A stretch of 64,000 bases of DNA from Chrysomallon squamiferum (taxonomy: Eukaryota > Mollusca > Gastropoda > Neomphalida > Peltospiridae), in assembly GCA_012295275.1 (NCBI GenBank), contig CM022672.1, positions 16,579,166-16,643,165 of the forward strand, in the 5' to 3' direction. Every line of letters starts with the position of its first letter. Position 1 is the first letter of the stretch. Below are positions 1 to 12,895 of the stretch, in pieces. The notes beneath the pieces were generated by a model that saw only the letters and a list, made by a program, of their open reading frames with translations, had not been told where the DNA came from and searched no databases. The translations under genes and the position numbers were made by a program.

Positions 1-313
1 CATTTATAACAGCGATTCAACAATATTAATACTTAAGTTATATTTCCAGTTTTAACCTCTCTGTTTGAATATCCTCTAAGTTATAATAGAATCTCTAATG
101 TATTATGTCACATTTTCATTTGTTCAATATGTATATTGCTTGGTTATTAGCTGCTTTTACCACATAAATATTTTTGCTGTTAGATAACAAAACTCATGCA
201 ATGACTTCATTTTGGGTCGTCATACACAGATTATTATTAATTATGGTAAGCATGTAATTACATATACATACATACATACATACATACATACATACATACA
301 TACATACATACAT

Positions 314-371
<58 letters not shown>

Positions 372-445
372 TAACCAAATGAAATTGCGATCCTTTTCTG
401 TACATTAGAAGTTGACTCAGTCTGTATTGACTTTTGAATGTGCAG
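1..445 (+). other. TRPM intron, partial, with tetranucleotide array
   Basis: This is the 3' part of the intron before the first visible TRPM exon, with acceptor TGTGCAG ending at 445. It holds an ATAC/AC/AT microsatellite and nothing else recognisable. Confidence 0.6.
261..371. repeat. Compound microsatellite (ATAC)n-(AC)n-(AT)n
   Basis: About 70 bases of ATAC repeats pass into a short AC run and then an AT run. It is intronic. Confidence 0.95.
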
Positions 446-3400
446 GTGACTTGAATGAAGTGTTGACTATGGCTCTGGAACAGGACAAAGTTGATTTTGT
501 GAAGCTTATTCTACAACAGGGTGTTATAATGAAAGAGTATCTAACAGTGGAAAGTCTTGTACGTCTTTATAATCCTGTAAGTCATAAAAACTGAACATTA
601 TTTAATCTTTGTTTTGTTTTTTTGTGTTTTTTTCAGCATCTAATTTGTTTATTATTATTATTGTTATAATTAATTTGAAGAAGTAATAACAGCAATATTT
701 AGAATCTTTGTTGTTGTAGTACCTGTAGCTGAATACTGTTGGTTATGGTAGTTTTGTCATAAAATATGTATCAGTTATTAGTATGGCACTCGAAGATGAT
801 TAGTGGAAGAAGTAATGGATCATATATAAGACTTAGTAAAAATGAAAACGATTTCAGCTCAAACCATTTAACATGGCAAATTCTGTTTTGTTTTTGTTGT
901 TGTTGATTTTTAAAATTATTATTATTATTATTTATTTTTCAATAATCCCTTAAAAAAAGAAGAATAATTCAAATTCTTTTTGTTGCAGGCTGAAAAGCAT
1001 TCATTTCTTCATCTACTTCTTCACCAGAAACTGAGAAAAGAAAAAATTAATCTCATTGACATTAAGAAATTTCTGACTAAGCTTCTTGATAAATATGACG
1101 ATGAAATTTCTGATGTGAAAAAGAAAAATGATAATGAGATAGAAAGTGAAAATAATCGTGAACAAAAGACCAGCTTTAAAAAACCTTACAAACAGCTTCT
1201 TATATGGGCTGTTTTGATGAACAGGTTATTTTTGCATTTTCAATTTATTATTATATATTTTTTCTTAATAAAAATGTTTGTTTTATGAATACTATATTAT
1301 TTTGTTGGTGTTTGATGTGGTTCAGTACTCACCTCACTTATTACTGTTTTAGGATCAAACATATCCCATTGGATTATTTCTCATTCCAGACCATGCTCCA
1401 TTTTTGATGCAACCAAGGATTTAGATTTAGATTTAGAAACATGTCAGTACTACAATTGTTTTAAGAAAAAATACTCAGTACTATGTATAAAGACATTACA
1501 TTCATAAATGTTTTGATAAGCAATGTTTAGTAGAATGAAGCATGATGAAATATAAGGTATAGAACCAATTTCCATATAGTGAACTTTGTCATAATCCACA
1601 AACAAATGGCATCCATAGATAATCATTAAACTTTTGAGAATAATTAATTCAAAAAGATTAATCCATTAATTCTAAAATTATTGTACATTTGTTGGGCAAT
1701 CTGTCTTTATAATATTTGAAAATGAGTTATACACAAAAAAGTTAGCTGAGCACTGATTGATGGAATGACAGAAGCAGATTTCATCCATAATATCATCATC
1801 ATCATATAAAAATATAATGTTTTGTTATCTAAAAATCATTTTAATATAAAAATGTATTGAAGGATTGCCAATCATTGCTTCATTTGTTCCTTTATTGATC
1901 AATCAACTGATTGACTGGTTGATTGATTCATTCATTCATTTCTGTCTTATATCATTTGTGTTATTTTCAGAGTGCAGATGGCCAAGTTTTTCTGGGAGAT
2001 GGGTGATGAGTGTATAACAAGTGCTTTAGCTGTCACTCGACTGTGTGCTGGCCTTGCTAAAAAACTTCCCAAATACCAAACAACACTGAGAGAGGAATTC
2101 TTACAAACAAAGAAGTAAAACATCTGTTCAAAATAACTATGGCAATTTTTTTAAATCTTAAATTTTATTTTTTGTATAATGCTAATTTGTTTATTGGTTT
2201 ATGAGTCATCAACTGGATATGTCTGATGTTAAAAACAAATAGTCATCTTGAATCCATTACTTAACATTAAAAATATTGTCTTGTTTTTATTCCATTGCTT
2301 TAAATAAAATAAATTAATTTTTTTTTCTGTAATCAGAAATAAAATACTGATATTATTTTATGGATAACAATAATTTATTTATTTATCATTTTTCTTAAAA
2401 ATTGCCATTTATATGGATTTTATAAATACTTTTTTTTGTTGCTCATTATATGTTTTTCAAACATTTTAAACGTTTAAGTAACTAATTTAGGGAGTTTGAA
2501 CAGCTGGCTATCAAAGTGTTAGATGAATGTCATCATGTGGATCCAGACAAAGCTGTGATGCTGGTAGAACGAAAATCACCAACATGGAGTAAAATCAACT
2601 GTCTGCAACTGGCAGCTACAGCTAGTGACCAGGTACATTCATTGTCTGGATAAGTTTTTATTTACTTCTGAACACATTTCATATCAGATGAATCTGACTG
2701 GCAGACAAGAATAGACAAATACAACCTAAAGTGTCCTTTTTGTATTTTCAAAATCTCCTGTAGTTTCGTAAAAAAAACTATTTATGTAGCTGGCTTCTTA
2801 ATTATTGAGAAGAAAAAAAAAAAAATCCTTATTTTTGAATTTAAAAAGAAGAAAATGTTTTCTGATAGCCCTGTTTATATAGAAGGATTTTCATAGTTAA
2901 TATCTAAAGTTCTGAAGAAAATCAGATTTTCTTAACCATATTTACAGTATTCTGCTTGAACTCAAATAATTTATTTTCCTCTGTGTTGTTTAGCTAATTT
3001 TAGACATTATAGATGAGAAAATGTTGATTTTAAATTAATGTAAATTTATAATTTTTTATATGTAGAGATTCTTGTCATCAGTTGCCTCTCAGAATGCGAT
3101 CAACAGCACCTGGAAACATGGCATTCTCTCCACCTGGAAATTTGTAAGTTCAACTTTAAATAGTTCTGGGGCTGTTCTTATTTACTTCTAGTTCTAAATC
3201 CAGTTCTAAATCCAGTAGTTCATTTCTAGTTCATATATTAAGTGAGTTTTTACTCTTGACTTTCTCAATGCATCATTTAATAACAACAGAAATCTTTTGT
3301 TTTTGATATTGGTGTGCAGAACTCTGATATAATGAGCAACAGGATCAGTATACAGCTAGTATTCCCATTGGGCCATCTGCCATTCCAGCTATCTTGTTTA

Positions 3401-6400
3401 TTAAAGGATTACAGTCTATAGACACATGTAAAAGATTCCTTGATGATAGTCAAATTTATTTATCATATGAGTAGTCCATTTCTTTCTTTTTTTGTAAGTT
3501 CTTCAACCATGTATATTTTGCCATGCAAATTATAGATTTAAATTGTTTTATGTCTTTTGGTGTTAGAAAGAATTCATAAGTAATTTTTTTTCAAATTCCA
3601 TAAAACAGTATATTATCTATTTTTATTCCATTAATAGTTTAATTTCATTTTCAATGATATTTACACATAATATTGAAAGCCTGCTTCTTAATTGTTTCTT
3701 TCTTTTATTCAATATTTTCATTATTTTCTTTTATTTTCACTTTTATTGTTTATTTTTATTAAAATATTTTTAAAAATTGATCAGTTTATTAATAAATAAA
3801 TAAATCAATATATTATTAATAAACAGATAAACAAATTAATTTTTTTATTATATACATATTTATTTATTTTAATTATCAGGTTCTGTTGTCCACTCTGTTT
3901 CCTCCATTAATCTTTGCAATTGATGTCAGCTTACTGGGATCCAAGAAAATTTCATGTATTCAGAAAATACTGACATTTTACAAAGCTCCCATTACAAAAT
4001 TTACCTATTACACGGTGAGCAGCATTATTTTATATCACTGTTATTTTTAATGCAATTAGCAATAATAATGGTATATACATTTATTTTTTTGCTTAATATT
4101 TAATAAATATTTTGTTTTATTCTTGCTCTTCTTCTATAAATAAAAAATATTATATGTCTTTATAGATGTATATATGTCATTATGCTTGAAAATCATTATT
4201 AGAATAAAAAACGTTGGGGGGCAGCTGTCCAAAGGGGAATTGTCCTGGGGGCGTTTGTCTGAGGGGCAATTGTCCTAGAATCCTATTTAGTTAATTTAGG
4301 ATTTGTTACTATTAGTAATTACTCATTAGCAATTTTATTTATTTAGTTTTAGCAGCTCTGATTCTAATTTAGTTTCATTTGCAGTTCTTAAATCAACTCA
4401 ATTTCATTTCTAGATAAATTCAATTTCAGTTCATTTCTGGTTTATTTTTTTGTTCTAGTTTTAGCTCTAATTCTACTAATTTTATTTTATTTATTTACTT
4501 ACTTACTTATTTATTTCAGATTCTCTATATGATATTTTTGGGTCTCTACACTTACATGGTTCTAGTGGACTACAAGCGCACACCTTCATCAGTAGAGTTT
4601 GTTTGTATTGTGTGGGTCCTGTCCTTTTTTGTGGGAGAGATACACACTGTAAGTATCTTCAGTTTTTATTATCCTAATTAATCATTGTACTGGTAAAAAG
4701 ATACAATAATCAGTTCTCCACAGTTCACAATAGTGGACTGTTTCTCAGTCAAGATATGATGCCATTTTCTGTCTTCTACATGCTTTTGGGAATGCCCATA
4801 TAAAACATCAGTGCTAAAATATTTTGATGTCTCATAGAATTTGAGAAATGATAATTGGAATTCTCAAGTGAGTATTTTATTTAGACAGTTTAAAATTTTA
4901 ACTTAACCCTCTTACAAAATAATGATATTATTTTTTTTATCTATAATTCCTTAATAATGTATTATTATATGTTATAACTTAGTATTGTTATGAAAAATTT
5001 ATTAGGAGACTTACAACAATATGAACTTAAAACATATCTTTCTTTTCAGTTCCTTGCTTTCCCATATCCCACTGCCTGGGGTAAAATACGAGACTGGTAT
5101 GGCTTCCTCAATCGTCTTGATTTCGTCAACTTGATATTTGTCTTTATTGGCTTTTTGCTGCGATGGTATCCTCCTTACTTTTTTCATGCCAAAATAATCT
5201 ACTGCTTGAATGCGATAGTATTTTTCCTGAGAATTATGAAACTTTACACAGCCAACAGCAGCCTTGGACCAAAACTCTACATGATCATGAAAATGGTAAG
5301 CCATTTACAGCTTTAGAGAGGATCACAAATCCTTCTTGGTGATCCAGTATGGCTATTTCTTGTCCCAGCAAGTTCCTCACAACATATTTATCAAAGGCCA
5401 TTGTGTGTACATTAATGTCTTTTTGGCAGTTGAATATAAAAGATCATTTGTTGCTAATTAAAACAGGGTAACCCACCATATGATTGCAGTGGTTTTCAGA
5501 TTTTTTTATTTATGTAGTTCTTAACTGTATGCCCACTGATTTTATAATGTGGTGTTAAATATTTACTTTTCATTTATATATTTTTATTTTTATATTTACA
5601 ATGTAATTTTCATTTCTTAAATTTAATGAATTTTCTAATAATAAGAAGAAAAGAAATATCCAAATATGTATGTATGTATATTCATGAATGCATGTGTGTT
5701 TTTGTGTGTGTTTGTCTGTATATATATATATATAAAACTATATAGAGACAGAATTATTTAATCCAGCAGTAACTATTCTCCTTAAAATGTATGTAGATGT
5801 TTCACTGACTGTTTCATAAACTGACTAATTAATTAAGTACTTTTGGTTTATTTCAGTTAGAAGAGTTGATTTCTTTCATTATGGTTCTCGTGATTTTCCT
5901 GCTGGCCTATGGAGTGTCCAGTCAGGGTCTTCTGTATCCACAGCGCTCTCCCAGCTGGATCATAGTGAGAGACATTCTCTATTATCCATACTGGCAGCTG
6001 TATGGAGAACTCTTTCTGGAGGAGATAGAAAGTTAGTGTTTACATTTAACATTAGTTTACTGTTCCATCAGTTCTTTTATTAAATTAAAATATTAAATTT
6101 AATTCAAAAGGAATGCAAATTAAATAACCGTAATTCCTCTTTTATTCATTTTGTTCACTGACTGAAAAGAATAATCAGTTTGGGGATAAAAGTATCTTGG
6201 ATTTGAGGATTTGTTTGATTCTGTGATTTAATGAGATAGTTTAATATGAATGCAAATTTAAACAAAAAATCCATTTAAGTTTTATATACATACAGCCTTA
6301 GACAGTTGCATCTTTTTTTTTTTTTTTTTTAATTTTGTGCATGAAACAATCAAAAGCCTAAGCTAATACAACTACTGGAAAAGGTTTAGAACTGCGAAAT

Positions 6401-9400
6401 TTTGAATACACAAACTGAACTGAAATATTACCATTTACTGTTGGATTGATATTAAGTGTCATATTTATTTAACTTCTAGTATATTTAATATTAGCTGATA
6501 AGAATTAATGTTCATAGTTAGTATATTCAATGCTTATCATGTTTAATATTAATAAATATTCAATGCTTATCATATTTAATATTATTTTTTTAATCAGTAT
6601 TTAATTATATTTAACATTAGTTTTTTTGTAATGTTTATGTTCAATTTTATCTGATAAAAATTGCTAATGGGCGTCTTTTACATCATATTTATTCATTAAT
6701 TATTATTGTTTTTTAATTGTTATTATTACTATTAATATAATCGTCAGAAACATCATCTTTATTATTATTATTATTATTATTATTAATTTTCTTGTAATAT
6801 ACAATTTTCGGTATCACTGCTTACATTTTATAAATACACTGATCAGGTATGCAACAATTATACATTCTTAACTATTTATTGTGGGAAATATTTTTTTTTA
6901 TTTCTTTTTAATATCTGTCTATCTGATTATAGCAGATACAGTGTGTCAGAGCTTGTTGTCAAATATGACAACAATCACACCTTTCAATAACACCTGTCGA
7001 ACATACAGCTGGCTGGTACCTATATTACTAGCAGTTTACCTGATGATTGGAAACATTCTGCTACTTAATCTACTTATTGCCATATTCAGGTAAGAAATGA
7101 AGTAATACTTCAGTCTATCCATGTAGCTGTTACAGTGAAAGTAGTAATTGTGTTTTATATTTGAGATGTAATGAAAATAGTGTTATGATTTAAATACAAG
7201 AAAAATAAGTAATTTATTATTTAATCTAGTAAATATTATTATGTATCTGAGATGTAATGAAAATAAGTAATTTATTTTAAGTATCAAAAGAATTGTTTTA
7301 TATTTTAAAAAGTTTAAAAAAAAAATAATAATAATGCATAATATTGTGATATTTTATTATTATAACTTAGTAATATTTTAATCTGTCCACTGAGCTGATT
7401 TATTACTTTGAAAATAGTAATATATTTTAAATATAATGAATATACGAATATATTTTAAATATAATGAATATACGAATATATTTTAAATAAAGAGGAACTA
7501 GAAATGTTTTAAAAACATAATGAAAACATTATGAAACATATTTTAATATAATTAAAGCACTAACATATTTCAAATACACTGAAAATAATAATATAATATA
7601 TTGTGAATAAAAAAATAAATAAAAATAATAGTATTATTATTATTATATAATAAGTGTAACGAAAATGTAAATATATTTTAAATATAATAAAAATAATAAA
7701 TATATTTTAAATATAATGAATGTGAAAAAAACACTTTAAATACAGTGAAATAGTAACATATTTTGAATATAACAATGTCACATTTTAAATAAAATCATGG
7801 TACAGTCACTCAGATTCTTGCTTTAATAAAAGACTAGATAAAACTATTTTGTTTCAGTCACGTGTTTGACACAGTGGAGAAGAATGCTATTGAGATATGG
7901 AAGTATCAGATGTATTATCTTGTGATGGAGTATGATGTTAAAACCAGTCTCTTTCCACCATTCAGCCTCTTTGTACACTGTTATTTGCTCATAAAATGGA
8001 TCTTTAGAAAAACATGCTGCAAGAAGAAAGTGAAAGGTATCCTTCTTGTATACATTTCTTTTGAAAGTTGGACATAATTGAAAAATTATATTTAAATCAA
8101 ACCCATCAATATCATTTAACACTCTGGATCTTTACCTGCTTGTTCTTCGAGGCCCCTATTCACTAACTTCTGGACAGCCATCATAGATGCTGGATTAGAA
8201 AGATGATTCAAAATGAGTGTGATGACTGTCATAAGATTACTAACTCTTAACATCAACAAATAAATTTGACTTCAATTCCACTTTACCATTACTACAGGCT
8301 GTAAATAAGTATGACCCAGTTTATCAGTACTACAGACTGAAAGTGTTAAAAAATGAATGAATAAAAGAATATTTAACTAGTTGCTGGGCACTAGTTGCAA
8401 TGGGAAACAGACCTAATGGTATGCTAGTGAGGAATGCAAGATTCAAATGTTTTAAGTTGTGTACACATCCCACAAAATTATTAAATATGCAGACATTCAC
8501 AAATTATTAAGAAGTTGCATCTGATAAATTTATTGTTATTTAGGTGTGCAGGATAAACAAAATCATTTGATGTATATTTGTTGATATTCAGGTTTACAGT
8601 ATCATCTGATGTATGTTTGTTGGTATTTAGGTTCACATTAGTATCATCTTATGTATGTTTGTTGTTATTTAGGTGTACAGTATTAACAGCAGCATCTAAT
8701 GTATATTTGTTGATATTTAGGAGTACAGTATGAACAGTATCATCTGATATATCTACAGCTGTTTGAGAAGGAAATGATGTCAAACTATCTGAGACGAATG
8801 AGATCTAGTGAACTCAATTCCATGGAAATGAAATTTAACAAACTTCAAAAAAGGTAAATTTATTTTTAATTTTGTTTCTTTGGGAAAGCAAAATATTAAG
8901 CTTTATAAAAATTGTCAGTTTCAGTTTGTTTCGTGAACTGAGTAAAATAACTTCCATTTTAGAAATTCCATGTCATTTAGTTTTACTTACTATAATAATT
9001 TAGAATTTGTATAACCAATCTTCTTGTTAATGCTTTAATACCTTTTGTTTTCTTGATTGTCATGACAATAATATTAAAAACAGCAATACCTTTCATGAAA
9101 CTCCTCCTCTAAAATAACAACAACAACAATAAAAATGATAAAGATGATCTTAACAACATATTACCATTACTAATTTATTTATTCATTTTTGTAACATTAT
9201 TGCTGCAGTTAAGCATTCTTATTGTTATTCATTATTACAAACATAATCATCCATAGGTATAACAACAACAACAACAACAACAACAATTATTATTATTGTT
9301 TTATTTATTATTTAATATTATTATTGCTTTTCAGTATATTCTGATTGTTCTTCATCCTCATCACATGTAGTGTTATATTTTATTTTCTAATGTATTATTA

Positions 9401-10998
9401 CCTAAGGGTTGATGATTTGACCAAACTGATAGAGGATGAAGTGATAGCAGAAGGAGCCACCCCTCTTGCTGAGACTCTGAAGCCGGACACTTCTCCAATC
9501 AATACAGACAAAAAGGAAGATACCTGGCCAACAGCCAGGGAAGTCAAACGAATGGATGAGCGAATAAAAATTGAAGAGGAAGGCAAAAAGAAAGACGAGC
9601 ATTTTGAGGTGTGTTACAAAATTTAAAAATTGATTTGTTAAAATTGAGAGAAATGATACTTATTCTGAGAAAAATACAGGTGGAAAATGGTAGTAGATGA
9701 TATTATGATTTTCTTTTGTTTTTTTAATATTAAGAAGGTATATATATATTTAACTAACAACAATATAAAAAGTATAAATTCATTATTAATATAACATCCA
9801 AATTTGCAGATAGGCAATTAAAAAAACTAGTATAACTAACAAATGGGTGTTTGTATGTAATTTTGTATATTTGTACATATTTATGTAAGTTAAAAAGCAT
9901 CAGAAAATTATGTTTTTAGTCCATATAGCAATTTTAAGCTCTGGTGAAATGTTTTGATTATATGTATATACATTTAATTTTAATTCATCCAGGCTAAAGC
10001 AGTGGTACGTGATTGCATGTTTATCCGTTATAATTTCTTTTTACACTAGTTTATTTTATTATTAATTTTCATGCTGAATAACAATTACATTAAATACCGA
10101 GAAACTATTACATTAACATGAATTTCCCTTGTAAAGACACCAAAATAAATGTTATACTTTATTATATTGGATCAACTTCACAAGTGGTAAAAATATTGCT
10201 TTATGTTTTACATTTCTTTCTTTCTTGTTCAATAATATAGACATAGTTATTTTTAGAGATCAAGATTACATAATAAACAACAACAACAAAAACAAAACAA
10301 ACCTACAACTAAAATAAACATAAACAAATAATAATTTAAAAAAAGACCAGTGACCTGAAACCACTAATATTTAATATACATCTACCAAACCATTCATTCA
10401 GCAGGCTTGGGACTGGAGATGCAGGCTAAATCTTCACTTAAAATATAAAATAAAGAATGAAACTGTATTTAACATATGCAAAATAACACACTTTTAAAGC
10501 AGTTTCTGATTGATCTTTACAATTTCACTTAAAGTTATTAGAATGCCTGTATAGAACATGCTTTTCACAAACACACTGTTGTGTTTCTGCTCTTCTTTTA
10601 GATACGTTGATAAATGAAAAATGAAAGTAAACTGTAACAAATAGCAACTAGCAGCTTATTTTGAGAAGATCACATGAACACTGCAACACAACTCTCACTT
10701 GAACTGGTGTAATGGAAACTAAACTAAAGAATGTCTAATTCAAGATGCAGTGTAAAATGAAATATAAAATTAAAAAAACTGGATATACAAGTAAAAAAAA
10801 ATAAGAAAGAAAAAAGAAAGGAAATACAATTAAGAAAATAATTTTTTTCAATTGTTTATATAATTTGGTGTGTGTGTGTGTGTGCGTGTGTGTGTGCGTG
10901 TGTGTGTTACAAATTATAAAACTAAAAATGGTGGTTATTCAAAGCTTTTTGGAATTCAGATATTGGTTACTGCATTTTTGTTTATTTATTTATTTATT

Positions 10999-11034
<36 letters not shown>

Positions 11035-12895
11035 TATCAGTTTTAATTTATTTTTTAAATATATTAAAAAAAAAATAAAAATAAAGTGATGTTAAAATAT
11101 ATATTTTTTATTATATTACTTTGAATGATAATTTTACATTAACCACACATTCCTCTGCCCTTTCACAATCACTGCATGCTTAGGTGAAGGAATTGTTATA
11201 AAAAATATGTTTTCAAATTATTATTATTATTTTTTATTTAGTGTTAAACTATAACAAGACTTAACATACACACTCATTTTTTTGTAACAGAATTATTGTT
11301 TAATTTATTAACAACCATAACTGATACTGAAAAAAAAAAAAAGGTGAAAAAAAACATTGTAATAATATTTTGTGTTTAATCAGTATGTTATTTTGGATTA
11401 CAAAATATGGCTTTAAGAAGCGATGTGAAATTATTTTACCAGTAATCAAAGACATGCTTTAATCATGTTTAAATATTTTTTTAACAGCATTTCAAATCAG
11501 AGATAATTCAAAAGATAAAAGTTACCTAGAGATGGTAAAAATAAATAAATTGATGATAATGGTGATAATAATAATAATAATGCTGCTGATGATAATATAA
11601 TAAATAAATAAGCGTTATGATTAAATATGCTAAAATGGAGGAACAGAAATGAGAATATAATAAAATACAGAAGCATTTTTTTAACTCTTTGGCCATATTT
11701 AAATTTCACAAAAGCCAGGGAATCTGATGTCTGTCAGCTCATTGTGAAATGGCTGGTACATCACATCTGCCTCATAATAACAGTGACAGTTGTGGCACTC
11801 TATAAAGCTTGTAGAGAAAAACACTGAGAAATGCAATAAATGCCCTTGCTGTGAAAAATTACATGGAATGGGGTTTTTTTTTTTTTGGGGGGGGTCTTTA
11901 CCTCTTTTATTACTCTTTAGTTTCAGAAATAAATGATTATTAATTTCACTGAAATTTTATAGCTCATTTTATATTTTCTGAAAACTATTGCATTTCAGTT
12001 GACTCAGAAAACCTTATAATCAGAGATGAAGAAGCAAATACTTCTAAATTTGACAATTTTGTTGCAATAGGTTTGGGTAAAATACCAAACCATTGCAGGT
12101 TTTTTTTATATTTGTGTATGTACGCGTTTGTAAATACTATAATGTATCCTTTTGGTGGTTTTCTTTATTTTCAAAACTACATTAATTTAGTCTTCATGTA
12201 ATTTTTAAATATATTAAAATGTTTTGCAGTGTATCTTTTCTATTTTGTTTTTAAAGGAAATTGTTGAGGATCTGGTTGACAGGGAAGCACGAAAGAAGAA
12301 GAAAAAGAAGAAAGAGAAGAAGAAGAAAAAGCGATCAAGGAGCCAAGAACAAGGTTTGGATGAACAAACAGAAATGAAAAATTTAAACCTAGACATGGAG
12401 TCAACATTTAACATCAAGCCATCAGAAATGAACAAACAGGTAGAGAGTGACTCCTCAGTTCAAGGAGAACACCTTACATTACCTCACCTTAGCAGACTTT
12501 CACCAAGGGACAGAACTCCAGATGCTCTGAGACCTAGCAGTCCAAATGTTTATGAGCCACATTCTCCAACTATTTTCAGCCATTCAGCTGAACGACAACA
12601 GAGAAGAAGAGCTTTTGCCATGGACAGTGATTCAGACTCAGAACTTGAAATACCTTTCCAGGGCAGAGGAAGTTTTAGATACATACCTTCAAGCCCAAGA
12701 CAGGATTCTGATTCCACTGATGAAAATAATCTCAGCAAAACACCAAGATCAAGTTTTGTTTTGAATCGCCGGATGAGACGACATCAACGTGATAAAATTG
12801 ATGAGCTGGAACATCGACTACAGCAGATGGAGGAAGTCAACCAACAGTCTTTTCATCAGATAAAGTCCTTGATGAAATCTCAGAAGAAAAAGTAA
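446..12895 (+). CDS. TRPM-family cation channel, 3' part (14 exons, last 907 aa)
   Basis: Exons, joined in frame: 446-576, 989-1224, 1971-2114, 2491-2632, 3066-3143, 3880-4014, 4520-4648, 5050-5295, 5857-6031, 6933-7089, 7858-8036, 8721-8853, 9407-9608, 12257-12895. Most junctions are good GT-AG sites; the donor after 1224 (GTTATT) is weaker. The product matches TRPM channels: DKVDFVKLIL and LLIWAVLM in the N-terminal homology region, pre-S1 and S1 in the exons at 3880 and 4520, S3/S4 in 5050-5295, S5 and the pore (YGELFLEEIE) in 5857-6031, S6 (NILLLNLLIAIF) in 6933-7089, and the TRP helix (IWKYQMYYLVMEY) in 7858-8036. The last exon encodes a polylysine stretch, a Ser/Asp-rich linker and a coiled coil (KIDELEHRLQQMEE). 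No NUDT9-H or alpha-kinase domain follows, so it is not TRPM2- or TRPM6/7-like at the C terminus. By family it should be a plasma-membrane cation channel. The subfamily is unresolved and the 5' end is missing. Confidence 0.93.
4216..4279 (+). repeat. G-rich short tandem motif (about 16 bp x 4), possible TE remnant
   Basis: Four diverged copies of a unit shaped G(4-6)-CAATTGTCC stand in tandem in an AT-rich TRPM intron: GGGGGGCAGCTGTCC, GGGGAATTGTCC, GGGGGCGTTTGTC and GGGGCAATTGTCC. The composition is foreign to the intron around it. It may be a subterminal array of a decayed DNA transposon, but no terminal repeats were found. Confidence 0.6.
7130..7790 (+). repeat. Degenerate AT-rich minisatellite in TRPM intron
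   Basis: The intron between the S6 exon and the TRP-helix exon is filled with diverged copies of units such as ATATTTTAAATATAATGAA. Near 7430-7490 a 26-bp unit is repeated almost exactly. It probably arose by local slippage, and no coding signal is seen. Confidence 0.6.
8532..8760 (+). repeat. Tandemly duplicated intron-3'-end/exon-start (five acceptor-like copies)
   Basis: Units of 39-48 bp each end in TTGTTGNTATTTAG or a close variant and each begin like G-GTACAGTAT-CATCTGATGTAT. AG dinucleotides end at 8543, 8591, 8630, 8672 and 8720. The last is the acceptor used for the TRPM exon 8721-8853, and the first 30 or so bases of that exon are homologous to the intronic units. Spacings are 48, 39, 42 and 48, all multiples of three. 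Read from the upstream acceptors, the frame soon meets stops (for example GTA CAG TAT TAA from 8673). Confidence 0.8.
10867..11037. repeat. TG run and TTTA/TTA microsatellites in last TRPM intron
   Basis: A TG run interrupted by two CGs lies at about 10867-10907. TTTA repeats followed by TTA repeats lie at 10980-11037. Confidence 0.95.

Noticed and set aside
5011-5304. 97-residue minus-strand frame over a TRPM exon
   Set aside because: Shadow of the real exon on the plus strand (5050-5295).
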